Shown one piece after another: positions 25,179 through 37,300 of a DNA stretch of 64,000 nt. Under the pieces are notes generated by a model. It was not told the origin of the DNA. It saw nothing but the letters and a program-made list of their open reading frames with translations, and made no database searches. A program made the position numbers and the translations under genes. This stretch comes from Cristatella mucedo (Eukaryota; Bryozoa; Phylactolaemata; Cristatellidae): the NCBI GenBank assembly GCA_009760855.2, contig WPIO01000241.1, positions 126,001-190,000 on the forward strand. Reading direction: 5' to 3'. Position 1 is the first letter of the stretch, and each line of letters starts with the position of its first letter.

Positions 25179-27412
25179 GTGCGAAATGCTTTAAACAAGG
25201 TGCAGCACTCTGCTGCCAGCAAGTGCACGCTCCGACATGCAGATTTGAAATTTCTACATATTCCGCGATCTGCTGCGAACTTGTGCGAAACGTGTTATTT
25301 ACGTGCGAAATGCTTTAAACAAGGTGCAGCACTCTGCTGCCAGCCAGCACACGCTCCGACATGCAGATTTGAAGTTTCTACATATTCGGCGATCTGCTGC
25401 GAACTTGTGCGAAACGTGTTATTTACGTGCTAAATGCTTTAAACAAGGTGCAGCACTCTGCTGCCAGCCAGCACACGCTCCGAAATGTAGATTTGAAGTT
25501 TCTACATATTCCGCGATCTGGTGCGAAACTCGTGCGAAACGTGTTATTTACGTGCGAAATGCTTTAAACATGGTGCAGCACTCTGCTGCCAGTCAGCGCA
25601 CGCTCCGACATGCAGATTTGAACTTTCTACATATTCCGCGATCTGCTGCGAACTCGTGCGAAATGTGTTATTTACGTGCGAAATGCTTTAAACATGGTGC
25701 TGCACTCTGCTGCCAGCAAGCCCATGCTCCGACATGCAGATTTGAAGTTTCTACATATTCTGCGATCTGCTGCGGACTTGTGCAAAACGTGTTATTTACG
25801 TGGGAAATGCTTTAAACATGGTGCAGCACTCTGCTGCCAGCCAGCACACGCTCCGACATGCAGATTTGAAGTTTCTACATATTCCGCGATCTGCTGTGAA
25901 CTCGTGAAAAATGTGTTATTTACGTGCGAAATGCTTTAAACAAGGTGCAGCACTCTGCTGCCAGCCAGCACACGCTCCGACATGCAGATTTGAAGTTTCT
26001 ACATATTCCGCGATCTGCTGCGAACTCGTGCGAAACGTGTTATTTACGTGCGAAATGCTTTAAACATGGTGCTGCACTCTGCTGCCAGCCAGCACACGCT
26101 CCGACATGCAGATTTGAAGTTTCTACATATTTCCACGATCTGGTGCGAACTCGTGCGAAACGTGTTATTTACGTGCGAAATGCTTTAAACAAGGTGCAGC
26201 ACTCTGCTGCCAGCCAGCACGCACGCTCCGACATGCAGATTTGAAGTTTCTACATATTCCGCGATCTGCTGCAAAACTCGTACGAAACGTGTTATTTACG
26301 TGCGAAATGCTTTAAACAAGGTGCAGCACTCTGCTGCCAGCCAGCACACGCTCCGACATGCAGATTTGAAGTTGCTGCATATTCCGCGATCTGCCGCGAC
26401 GTCGTGCGAAACGTGTTATTTACGTGCGAAATGCTTTAAACAAGGTGCAGCACTCTGCTGCCAGCCAGGGCACGCTCCTCCGACATGCAGATTTGAACTT
26501 TTCTACATATTCCGCGATCTGCTGCGAACTCGTGCGAAACGTGTTATTTACGTGCGAAATGCTTTTTAAACAAGGTGCAGCACTCTGCTGCCAGCCAGCA
26601 CACGCTCCGACATGCAGATTTGAAAGTTTCTACATATTCCGCGATCTCATGCGAACTCGTGCGAAACGTGTTATTTACGTGCGAAATGCTTTAAACAAGG
26701 TGCAGCACACTGCTGCCAGCCACAGCACGCTCCGACATGCAGATTTGAAGTTTCTACATATTCCGCGATTTGCTGCGAACTCGTGCGAAACGTGTTATTT
26801 ACGTGCGAAATTCTTTAAATAAGGTGCAGCACTCTGCTGCCAGCAAGGTCACGCTCCGACATGCAGATTTGAAGTTTCTACGTATTCCGCGATCTGCTGC
26901 GAACTTGTGCGAAACGTGTTTATAACGTGCGAAATGCTTTAAACAAGGTGCAGCACTCTGCTGCCAGCCAGGGCACGCTCCGACATGCAGATTTGAAGTT
27001 TCTACATATTCCGCGATCTGCTGCGAACTAGTGCGAAACGTGTTATTTACGTGCGAAATGCTTTAAACAAGGTGCAGCACTCTGCTGCCAGCCAGCACAC
27101 GCTCCGACATGCAGATTTGAAGTTTCTACATATTCCGCGATCTGCTGCGAACTCGTGCGAAACGTGTTATTTACGTGCGAAATGCTTTAAACATGGTGCA
27201 GCACTCTGCTGCCAGCCAGTGCACGCTCCGACATGCAGATTTTACGTTTCTACATATTCCGCGGTCTGCTGCGAACTCGTGCGAAACGTGTTATTTACGT
27301 GCGAAATGCTTTAAACATGGTGCAGCACTCTGCTGCCAGCCAGCACACGCTCCGACATGCAGATTTGAAGTTTCTACATATTCCGCGATCTGCTGCGAAC
27401 TCGTGCGAAACG

Positions 27413-27413
27413 N
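27413..27413. other. Single ambiguous base N in a shortened unit
   Basis: The sequence reads GTGCGAAACG-N-TTTAAAACATGG. About 20 bp that normally lie between CGAAACG and CTTTAAAC are missing at the N. It probably marks an assembly seam, so the unit length here should not be taken as biological. Confidence 0.88.
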
Positions 27414-28800
27414 TTTAAAACATGGTGCAGCACTCTGCTGCCAGCCAGTGCACGCTCCGACATGCAGATTTGAAGTTTCTACATATTCCGCGATCTGCTG
27501 CCAACTGGTGCGAAACGTGTTATTTACGTGCGAAATGCTTTAAAACAAGGTGCAGCACTCTGCTGCCAGCCAGCACACGCTCCGACATGCAGATTTGAAG
27601 TTTTTCTACATATTCCGCGATCTGCTGCGAAAACTCGTGCGAACGTGTGTTTTTACGTGCGAAATGCTTTAAAAACAAGGTGCAGCACTCTGCTGCCAGC
27701 CAGCAGCACGCTCCGACATGCAGATTTGAAGTTTCTACATATTCCGCGATCTGCTGCGAACTCGTGCGAAAACGTGTTATTTACGTGCGAAATGCTTTAA
27801 ACAAGGTGCAGCACTCTGCTGCCAGCCAGCACACGCTCCGACATGCAGATTTGAAAGTTTCTACATATTCCGCGATCTGCTGCGAACTCGTGCGAAACGT
27901 GTTGTTTACGTGCGAAATGCTTTAAACAAGGTGCAGCACTCTGCTGGGAGCAAGTGCACGCTCCGAAATGCAGATTTGAAGTTTCTACATATTCCGCGAT
28001 CTGCTCCGAACTCGTGCGAAACGTGTTATTTACGTGCGAAATGCTTTAAACAAGGTGCAGCAGGCTGCTGCCAGCAAGCACACGCTCCGACATGCAGATT
28101 TGAAGTATCAAGATATTCCGCGATCTTCTGTGAACTCGTGTGAAACGTGTTATTTACGTGCGAAATGCTCAAAACAAGGTGCAGCACTCTGCTGCCAGCC
28201 AGTGCATGCTCCGACATGCAGATTTAAGTTTCTACATATTCAGCGATCTGCCGCAAACTCGTGCGAAACGTGTTATTTACGTGCGAAATGCTTAAAACAA
28301 GGTGCAGCACTCTGCTGCCAGCCAGTGCACACGCTCCGACATGCAGATTTGAAGTTTCTACATATTCCGCGCGATCTGCTGCGAACTCGTGCGAAACGTG
28401 TTATTTACGTGCGAAATGCTTTAAACAAGGTGCAGCACTCTGCTGCCAGCCAGCACACGCTCCGACATGCAGATTTGAAGTTTCTAGATATTCCGCGATC
28501 TGCTGCGAACTCGTGCGAAACGTGTGTATTTACGTGCGAAATGCTCAAAACAAGGTGCAGCACTCTGCTGCCAGCCAGCTGCACGCTCCGACATGCAGAT
28601 TTGAAGTTTCTACATATTCCGCGATCTGCTGCGAACTCGTGCGAAACGTGTTATTTACGTGCGAAATGCTTTAAACAAGGTGCAGCACTCTGCTGCCAGC
28701 CAGCACACGCTCCGACATGCAGATTTGAAGTTTCTACGTATTCCGCGATCTGCTTCGAACTCGTGCGAAACGTGTTATTTACGTGCGAAATGCTTTAAAC

Positions 28801-29296
28801 AAGGTGCAGCACTCTGCTGCCAGCAAGAGCACACTCCGACATGCAGATTTGAAGTTTCTACATATTCAGTGATCTGCCGCGAACTCGTGCGAAACGTGTT
28901 ATTTACGTGCGAAATGCTCACAACAAGGTGAAGCACTCTGCTGCCAGCCAGCACACGCTCCGATATGCAGGTTTGAAGTTTCTACATTTTCCGAGATCTG
29001 CTGCGAACTCGTGCGAAATGTGATATTCAAGTGCGAAATGCTCAAAACAAGGGGCAGCACTCTGCTGCCAGCCAGCACACGCTCCGAAATGTAGATTTGA
29101 AGTTTCTACATATTCCGAGATGTGCTGGGAAGTTGTGCGAAACGTGTGATTTACGTGGGCAATGCTTTAAACATGGTGCAGCACTCTGCTGCCAGCCAGC
29201 ACATGCTCCGAAATGCAGATTTGAACTTTCTACATATTCCGAGATGTGCTGCCAAGTTGTGCGAAACGTGTTATTTACGTGCGAAATGCTTTAAAC
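28801..29296 (+). repeat. 496-bp (4-monomer) block, copy 1
   Basis: Four marked units share a set of rare variants: CAAGAGCACACTCCG with CAGTGATCTGCCGCG, then CTCACAACAAGGTGAAGC, then ACATTTTCCGAGATC with GTGATATTCAAGTGCG, then CTCCGAAATGTAG with CCGAGATGTGCTG. The series repeats immediately downstream with a 496-bp shift, exactly four monomers. Confidence 0.9.
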
Positions 29297-29792
29297 AAGG
29301 TGCAGCACTCTGCTGCCAGCAAGAGCACACTCCGACATGCAGATTTGAAGTTTCTACATATTCAGTGATCTGCCGCGAACTCGTGCGAAACGTGTTATTT
29401 ACGTGCGAAATGCTCACAACAAGGTGAAGCACTCTGCTGCCAGCCAGCACACGCTCCGATATGCAGGTTTGAAGTTTCTACATTTTCCGAGATCTGCTGC
29501 GAACTCGTGCGAAATGTGATATTCAAGTGCGAAATGCTCAAAACAAGGGGCAGCACTCTGCTGCCAGCCAGCACACGCTCCGAAATGTAGATTTGAAGTT
29601 TCTACATATTCCGAGATGTGCTGCGAAGTTGTGCGAAACGTGTTATTTACGTGCGAAATGCTTTAAACATGGTGCAGCACTCTGCTGCCAGCCAGCACAC
29701 GCTCCGAAATGCAGATTTGAACTTTCTACATATTCCGAGATCTGCTGCGAAGTTGTGCGAAACGTGTTATTTACGTGCGAAATGCTCAAAAC
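29297..29792 (+). repeat. 496-bp (4-monomer) block, copy 2
   Basis: This is the direct tandem copy of the preceding block with few differences, for example CACATGCTCC versus CACACGCTCC and CTGCCAAG versus CTGCGAAG. The downstream unit switches to a CTCAAAAC end, which marks the end of the duplication. A third, partial copy of three units lies near 34020-34372. Confidence 0.9.
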
Positions 29793-29842
29793 AAGGTGCA
29801 GCACTCTGCTGCCAGCCAGTGCACGCTCCGAAATGTAGATTT

Positions 29843-30394
29843 GAATTTTCTGCATGTTCCACGATTTTCTGCGAACTCGTGCGAAATGGGTTATTTACGT
29901 GCGAAATGATTTAAACATGGTGCTGCACTCTGCTGCCAGCAAGCCCATGCTCCGACATGCAGATTTGAAGTTTCTACATATTCTGCGATCTGCTGAGGAC
30001 TTGTGCAAAACGTGTTATTTACGTGGGAAATGCTTTAAACATGGTGCAGCACTCTGCTGCCAGCCAGCACACGCTTCGACACTCCGATTTGAAATTTCTA
30101 CATATTCCGCGATCTGCTGCGAACTAGTGCAAAATGTGTTATTTACGTGCGAAATGCTTTAAACAAGGTGCAGCACTCTGCAGCCAGCCAGCTCACGCTC
30201 CGACATGCAGGTTTGAAGTTTCTACATATTCCACGATCTGCTGCAAATTCGTGCGAAACGTGTTATTTACGTGCGAAATGATTTAAACGTGGTGCTGCAC
30301 TCTGCTGCCAGCAAGCCCATGCTCCGACATGCAGATTTGAAGTTTCTACATATTCCGCGATCTGCTGCGAACTCGTGCGAAACGTGTTATTTAC
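29843..30394 (+). repeat. Higher-order block H, copy 2
   Basis: It has the same series of marked monomers as 24627-25178, shifted by 5216 bp (about 42 monomers), with the TCTGCAGCC marker at 30177. Small differences are present, such as CTTTAAACATGG where copy 1 has CTTTAAAAATAG. Confidence 0.85.
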
Positions 30395-30834
30395 GTGCGA
30401 AATGCTTTAAACAAGGTGCAGCACTCTGCTGCCAGCAAGTGCACGCTCCGACATGCAGATTTGAAAATTCTACATATTCAGCGATCTGCTGCGAACTTGT
30501 GCGAAACGTGTTATTTACGTGCGAAATGCTTTAAACAAGGTGCAGCACTCTGCTGCCAGCCAGCACACGCTCCGAAATGTAGATTTGAAGTTTCTACATA
30601 TTCCGCGATCTGCTGCGAACTTGTGCGAAACGTGTTATTTACGTGCGAAATGCTTTAAACAAGGTGCAGCACTCTGCTGCCAGCCAGTGCACGCTCCGAC
30701 ATGCAGATTTGAAGTTTCTACATATTCCGCGATCTGCTGCGAACTTGTGCGAAACGTGTTATTCACGTGCGAAATGCTCAAAACAAGGTGCAGCACTTTG
30801 CTGCCAGCCAATGCACGCTCCGACATGCAGTCTT

Positions 30835-31386
30835 GAATTTTCTACATGTTCCACGATTTTCTGCGAACTCGTGCGAAATGGGTTATTTACGTGCGAAATG
30901 ATTTAAACATGGTGCTGCACTCTGCTGCCAGCAAGCCCATGCTCCGACATGCAGATTTGAAGTTTCTACATATTCTGCGATCTGCTGAGGACTTGTGCAA
31001 AACGTGTTATTTACGTGGGAAATGCTTTAAACATGGTGCAGCACTCTGCTGCCAGCCAGCACACGCTTCGACACTCCGATTGGAAATTTCGGCATATTCT
31101 GCGATCTGCTGCGAACTAGTGCAAAATGTGTTATTTACGTGCGAAATGCTTTAAACAAGGTGCAGCACTCTGCAGCCAGCCAGCTCACGCTCCGACATGC
31201 AGGTTTGAAGTTTCTACATATTCCACGATCTGCTGCAAATTCGTGCGAAACGTGTTATTTACGTGCGAAATGATTTAAACATGGTGCTGCACTCTGCTGC
31301 CAGCAAGCCCATGCTCCGACATGCAGATTTGAAGTTTCTACATATTTAGCGATCTGCTGCGAACTCGTGCGAAACGTGTTATTTAC
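30835..31386 (+). repeat. Higher-order block H, copy 3
   Basis: It repeats copy 2 with a shift of exactly 992 bp (8 monomers), with the TCTGCAGCC marker at 31169. It is therefore part of an 8-monomer higher-order repeat spanning roughly 29843-31830. Differences are few, for example GGAAATTTCGGCATATT near 31081. Confidence 0.87.
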
Positions 31387-31531
31387 GTGCGAAATGCTTT
31401 AAACAAGGTGCAGCACTCTGCTGCCAGCAAGTGCACGCTCCGACATGCAGATTTGAAATTTCTACATATTTCGCGATTTGCTGTGAACTCGTGCGAAACG
31501 GGTTATTTACGTGCGAAATGCTTTTAACAAG

Positions 31532-31655
31532 GTGCAGCACTCTGCTGCCAGCCAGTACACGCTCCGATATGCAGATTTGAACTTTCTAGATATTCCGCGA
31601 TTTGCTGCAAACTCCTTCGAAATGAGTTATTCGAGTGCGAAATGCTCAAAACGAG
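31532..31655 (+). repeat. Bridging monomer (family 1 with family 2-like segments), copy at 31.5 kb
   Basis: The unit keeps family 1 length and its first half but carries TTTCTAGATATTCC and AAATGAGTTATTCGAGTG. The second string matches the reverse complement of family 2 at 17 of 18 positions and standard family 1 at 13 of 18. AATATCTAGA on the other strand is also shared with family 2 B units. Further copies are at 44491, 50815, 52055 and 52799. Confidence 0.88.
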
Positions 31656-34019
31656 GTGCAGCACTCTGCTGCCAGGCAGGGCACGCTCCGAAATGTAGAT
31701 TTGAACTTTCTAGATATTCCGCGATCTGCTGTGAACTCGTGCGAAACGTGTTATTTACGTGCGAAATGCTTTAAACAAGGTGCAGCACTCTGCTGCCAGC
31801 CAGCCCACGCTCCGACATGCAGATTTGAAGTTTCTACATATTCCGCGATCTGCTGCGAACTAGTGCAAAATGTGTTATTTACGTGCGAAATGCTTTAAAC
31901 AAGGTGCAGCACTCTGCTGCCAGCCAATGCACGCTCCGGCATGCAGACTTGAATTTTCTACATGTTCCACGATTTTCTGCGAACTCGTGCGAAATGGGTT
32001 ATTTACGTGCGAAATGATTTAAACATGGTGCTGCACTCTGCTGCCAGCCAGCCCACGCTCCGACATGCAGATTTGAAGTTTCTACATATTCCGCGATCTG
32101 CTGCGAACTCGTGCGAAACGTGTTATTTACGTGCGAAATGCTTTAAACAAGGTGCAGCACTCTGCTGCCAGCCAGGACACGCTCCGACACGCAGATTTGA
32201 AGTTTCTTCATATTCCGCGATCTGCTGCGAATTGGTGCGAAACGTGTTATTTACGTGCGAAATGCTCAAAACAAGGTGCAGCACTCTGCTGCCAGCCAGT
32301 GCACGCTCCGACATGCAGATTTGAAGTTTCTACATATTCCGCGATCTGCTGCGAACTCGTGCGAAACGTGTTATTTACGTGCGAAATGCTTTAAACAAGG
32401 TGCAGCACTCTGCTGCCAGCCAGCACACGCTCCGACATGCAGATTTGAAGTTTCTACATATTCCGCGAACTGCTGCTAACTTTTGCGAAACGTGTTTTTA
32501 CGTGCGAAATGCTTTAAACAAGGTGCAGCACTCTGCTGCCAGCCAGTGCACGCTCCGACATGCAGATTTGAAGTTTCTACATATTCCGCGATCTGCTGCG
32601 AACTCGTGCGAAACGTGTTATTTACGTGCGAAATGCTTTAAACAAGGTGCAGCACTCTGCTGCCAGCCAGTGCACGCTCCGACACGCAGATTTGATGTTT
32701 GTACATATTCCGCGATCTGCTGCGAAACTCGTGCGAAACGTGTGTTATTTACGTGCGAAATGCTTTAAACATGGTGCAGCACTCTGCTGCCAGCCAGCAC
32801 ACGCTCCGACATGCAGATTTGAAGTTTTTCTACATATTCCGCGATCTGCTGCGAACTTGTGCGAAACGTGTTATTTACGTGCGAAATGCTTTAAACAAGG
32901 TGCAGCACTCTGCTGCCAGCAAGTGCACGCTCCGACAAGCAGATTTGAAGTTTCTACATATTCCGCGATTTGCTGCGAACTCGTGCGAAACGTGTTATTT
33001 ACGTGCGAAATGCTTTAAACAAGGTGCAGCACTCTGCTGCCAGCCAGCACACGCTCCGACATGCAGATTTGAACTTTCTACATATTCCGCGATCTGCTGC
33101 GAACTCGTGCGAACGTGTTATTTAAGTGCGAAATGCTTTAAACAAGGTGCAGCACTCTGCTGCCAGTCAGCACACGCTCCGACATGCAGATTTGAATTTT
33201 CTACATATTCCTCGATCTTGTGCGAACTCGTGCGAAACGTGTTATTTACGTGCGAAATGCTTTAAACAAGGTGCAGCACTCTGCTGCCAGCAAGCACACG
33301 CTCCGACATGCAGATTTGAAGTTTCTACATATTCCGCGATCTGCTGCTAACTTGTGCAAAACGTGTTATTTACGTGCGAAATGCTTTAAACATGGTGCAG
33401 CACTCTGCTGCCAGCCAGCACACGCTCCGACATGCAGATTGAAAGTTTCTACATATTCCGCGATCTGCTGCGCGAACTCGTGCGAAAAACGTGTTATTTA
33501 CGTGCGAAATGCTTTAAACAAGGTGCAGCACTCTGCTGCCAGCCAGCGCACGCTCCGACATGCATGCAGATTTGAAGTTTCTACATATTCCGCGATCTGC
33601 TGCGAACTCGTGCGAAACGTGTTATTTACGTGCGAAATGCTTTAAACAAGGTGCAGCACTCTGCTGCCTGCAAGTGCACACTCCGACATGCAGATTTGAA
33701 GTTTCTACATATTCAGTGATCTGCCGCAAACTCGTGCGAAACGCGTTATTTACGTGCGAAATGCTCACAGCAAGGTGCAGCACTCTGCTGCCAGCCAGTG
33801 CAAGCTCCGATATGTAGATTTAAAGTTTCTACATATTCTGCGATCTGCTGCGAAATCGTGCTGAACGGGTTATTTACGTGCGAAATGCTTTTAACAAGGT
33901 GCAGCACTCTGCTGCCAGCCAGCACACGCTCCGATATGCAGATTTGAAGTTTCTACATATTCCGCGATCTGCTGCGAACTTGTGCGAAACGTGTTATTTA
34001 CGTGCGAAATGCTTTAAAC

Positions 34020-34372
34020 AAGGTGCAGCACTCTGCTGCCAGCAAGCACACACTCCGACATGCAGATTTGAAGTTTCTACATATTCAGTGATCTGCCGCG
34101 AACTCGTGCGAAACGTGTTATTTACATGCGAAATGCTCACAACAAGGTGAAGCACTCTGCTGCCAGCCAGCACACGCTCCGATATGCAGGTTTGAAGTTT
34201 CTACATTTTCCGAGATCTGCTGCGAACTCGTGCGAAATGTGATATTCAAGTGCGAAATGCTCAAAACAAGGGGCAGCACTCTGCTGCCAGCCAGCACACG
34301 CTCCGAAATGTAGATTTGAAGTTTCTACATATTCCGAGATCTGCTGCGAACTTGTGCGAAACGTGTTATTCA
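34020..34372 (+). repeat. Partial third copy of the 496-bp block
   Basis: Three consecutive units carry the same rare markers as 28801-29296 (CACACTCCG with CAGTGATCTGCCGCG, CTCACAACAAGGTGAAGC, ACATTTTCCGAGATC with GATATTCAAGTG, and CTCCGAAATGTAG). The block ends where units return to CAAGTTTCAGCACTTTGC. Confidence 0.85.
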
Positions 34373-37300
34373 CGTGCGAAATGCTCAAAACAAGTTTCAG
34401 CACTTTGCTGCCAGCCAGCACACGCTCCGACATGCAGATTTGAAGTTTCTACATATTCCGCGATCTGCTGCGAACTTGTGCGAAACGTGTTATTTACGTG
34501 CGAAATGCTTTAAACAAGGTGCAGCACTCTGCTGCCAGCCAGTGCACGCTCCGACATGCAGATTTGAAGTTTCTACATATTCCGCGATTTGCTGCGAACT
34601 CGTGCGAAACGTGTTATTTACGTGCGAAATGCTTTAAACATGGTGCAGCACTCTGCTGCCAGTCAGCACACGCTCCGACATGCAGATTTGAAGTTTCTAC
34701 ATATTCCGCGATCTGCTGCGAACTCGTGCGAAACGTGTTATTTACGTGCGAAATGCTTTAAACACGGGGCAGCACTCTACTGCCAGCCAGCCCACGCTCC
34801 GACATGCACATTCGAAGTTTCTACATATTCCGCGATCTGCTGGTAACTTGTGCGAAACGTGTTATTTACGTGCGAAATGCTTTAAACAAGGTGCAGCACT
34901 CTGCTGCCAGCCAGCCCACGCTCCGACATGCAGATTTGAAGTTTCTACATATTCCGAGATCTGCTGCGAACTTGTGCGAAACGTGTTATTTACGTGCGAA
35001 ATGCTCAAAACAAGGTGCAGCACTCTGCTGCCAGCCAGTGCACGCTCCGACATGCAGATTTGAAGTTTCTAGATATTCCGCGATCTGCTGCGAACTCGTG
35101 CGAAACGTGTTATTTACGTGCGAAATGCTTTAAACAAGGTGCAGCACTCTGCTGCCAGCCAGCACACGCTCCGACATGCAGATTTGAAGTTTCTACATAT
35201 TCCGCGATCTGCTGCGAACTTGTGCGAAACGTGTTATTTACGTGCGAAATGCTTAAAACAAGGTGCAGCACTCTGCTGCCAGCCAGCACACGCTCCGACA
35301 TGCAGATTTGAAGTTTCTACATATTCCGCGATCTGCTGCGAACTTGTGCGAAACGTGTTATTTACGTGCGAAATGCTTTAAACAAGGTGCAGCACTCTGC
35401 TGCCAGCCAGTGCACGCTCCGACATGCAGATTTGAAGTTTCTACATATTCCGCGATCTGCTGCGAACTCGTGCGAAACGTGTTATTTACGTGCGAAATGC
35501 TTTAAACATGGTGCAGCACTCTGCTGCCAGCCAGCACACGCTCCGACATGCAGATTTTGAAGTTTCTACATATTCCGCGATCTGCTGGGAACTTGTGCGA
35601 AACGTGTTATTTACGTGCGAAATGCTTTAAACAAGGTGCAGCACTCTGCTGCCAGCCAGTGCACGCTCCGACATGCAGATTTGAAGTTTCTACATATTCC
35701 GCGATCTGCTGCGAACTGGTGCGAAACGTGTTATTTACGTGCGAAATGCTTTAAACAAGGTGCAGCACTCTGCTGCCAGCCAGCAAGTGCACGCTCCGAC
35801 ATGCAGATTTGAAGTTTCTACATATTCCGCGATCTGGCTGCGAACTCGTGCGAAACGTGTTATTTACGTGCGAAATGCTTTTAAACAAGGTGCAGCACTC
35901 TGCTGCTGCTGCCAGCCAGCACACGCTCCGACATGCAGATTTGAACTTTCTACATATTCCGCGATCTGCTGCGAACTCGTGCGAAACGTGTTATTTACGT
36001 GCGAAATGCTCAAAACAAGGTGCAGCACTCTGCTGCCAGCCAGCACACGCTCCGACATGCAGATTTGAAGTTTCTACATATTCAGCGATCTGCTGCGAAC
36101 TCGTGCGAAACGTGTTATTTACGTGCGAAATGCTTCAAAACAAGGTGCAGCACTCTGCTGCCAGCCAGCAGCACGCTCCGATATGCAGATTTGAACTTTT
36201 TAGATATTTCGCGATCTGCTGCGAACTCGTGCGAAATGTGTTATTCGCGTGCGAAATGTTCAAAACAAGGTGCAGCACTCTGCTGCCAGCCAGCGCACGC
36301 TCCGACATGCAGATTTGAAGTTTCTAGATATTCCGCGATCTGCTGCGAACTCGTGCGAAACGTGTTATTTACGTGCGAAATGTTTAAAACATGGTGCAGC
36401 ACTCTGCTGCCAGCCAGTGCACGCTCCGACATGCAGATTTGAAGTTTCTACATATTCCGCGATCTGCTGCGAACTTGTGCGAAACGTGTTATTTACGTGC
36501 GAAATGCTTTAAACAAGGTGCAGCACTCTGCTGCCAGCCAGCCCACGCTCCGACATGCAGATTTGAAGTTTCTACATATTTCGCGATTTGCTGTGAACTC
36601 GTGCGAAACGGGTTATTTACGTGCGAAATGCTTTTAACAAGGTGCAGCACTCTGCTGCCAGCCAGCCCACGCTCCGACATGCAGATTTGAAGTTTCTACA
36701 TATTCCAAGATCTGCTGCGAACTTGTGCGAAACGTGTTACTAACGTGCGAAATGCTTTAAACATGGTGCAGCACTCTGCTGCCAGCCAGCACACGCTCCG
36801 ACATGCAGATTTGAACTTTCTAGATATTCCGCGATCTGCTAGGAACTCGTGCGAAAATGTGATATTCAAGTGCGAAATGCTCAAAACAAGGGGCAGCACT
36901 CTGCTGCCAGCCAGCACACGCTCCGACATGCAGATTTGAAGTTTCTACATATTCCGCGATCTGCTGCGAACTCGTGCGAAACGTGTTATTTACGTGCGAA
37001 ATGCTTTAAACAAGGTGCAGCACTCTGCTGCCAGCCAGCCCACGCTCCGACATGCAGATTTGAAGTTTCTACATATTCCGCGATCTGCTGCGAACTCGTG
37101 CGAAACGTGTTATTTACGTGCGAAATGCTTTAAACAAGGTGCAGCACTCTGCTGCCAGCCAGGGCACGCTCCGACATGCAGATTTGAAGTTTCTACATAT
37201 TCCGCGATCTGCTGCGAACTTGTGCGAAACGTGTTATTTACGTGCGAAATGCTTTAAACAAGGTGCAGCACTCTGCTGCCAGCCAGCCCACGCTCCGACA

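Larger units (their letters stand above)
24591..35880 (+). repeat. Family 1 satellite, variant-rich section with shuffled multi-monomer blocks
   Basis: About 91 units belong here. Standard monomers alternate with diverged ones bearing ATTTAAACATGG (for CTTTAAACAAGG), CTCTGCAGCCAGCC, CCACGATTTTCTGCG, CATTCAAGTGCG-type ends or CCGAGATCTGC. These marked monomers travel together: the same series of variants recurs at offsets that are multiples of 124 bp (992 and 5216 bp). This is the signature of segmental amplification within the array. I see no non-satellite sequence. Confidence 0.93.
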
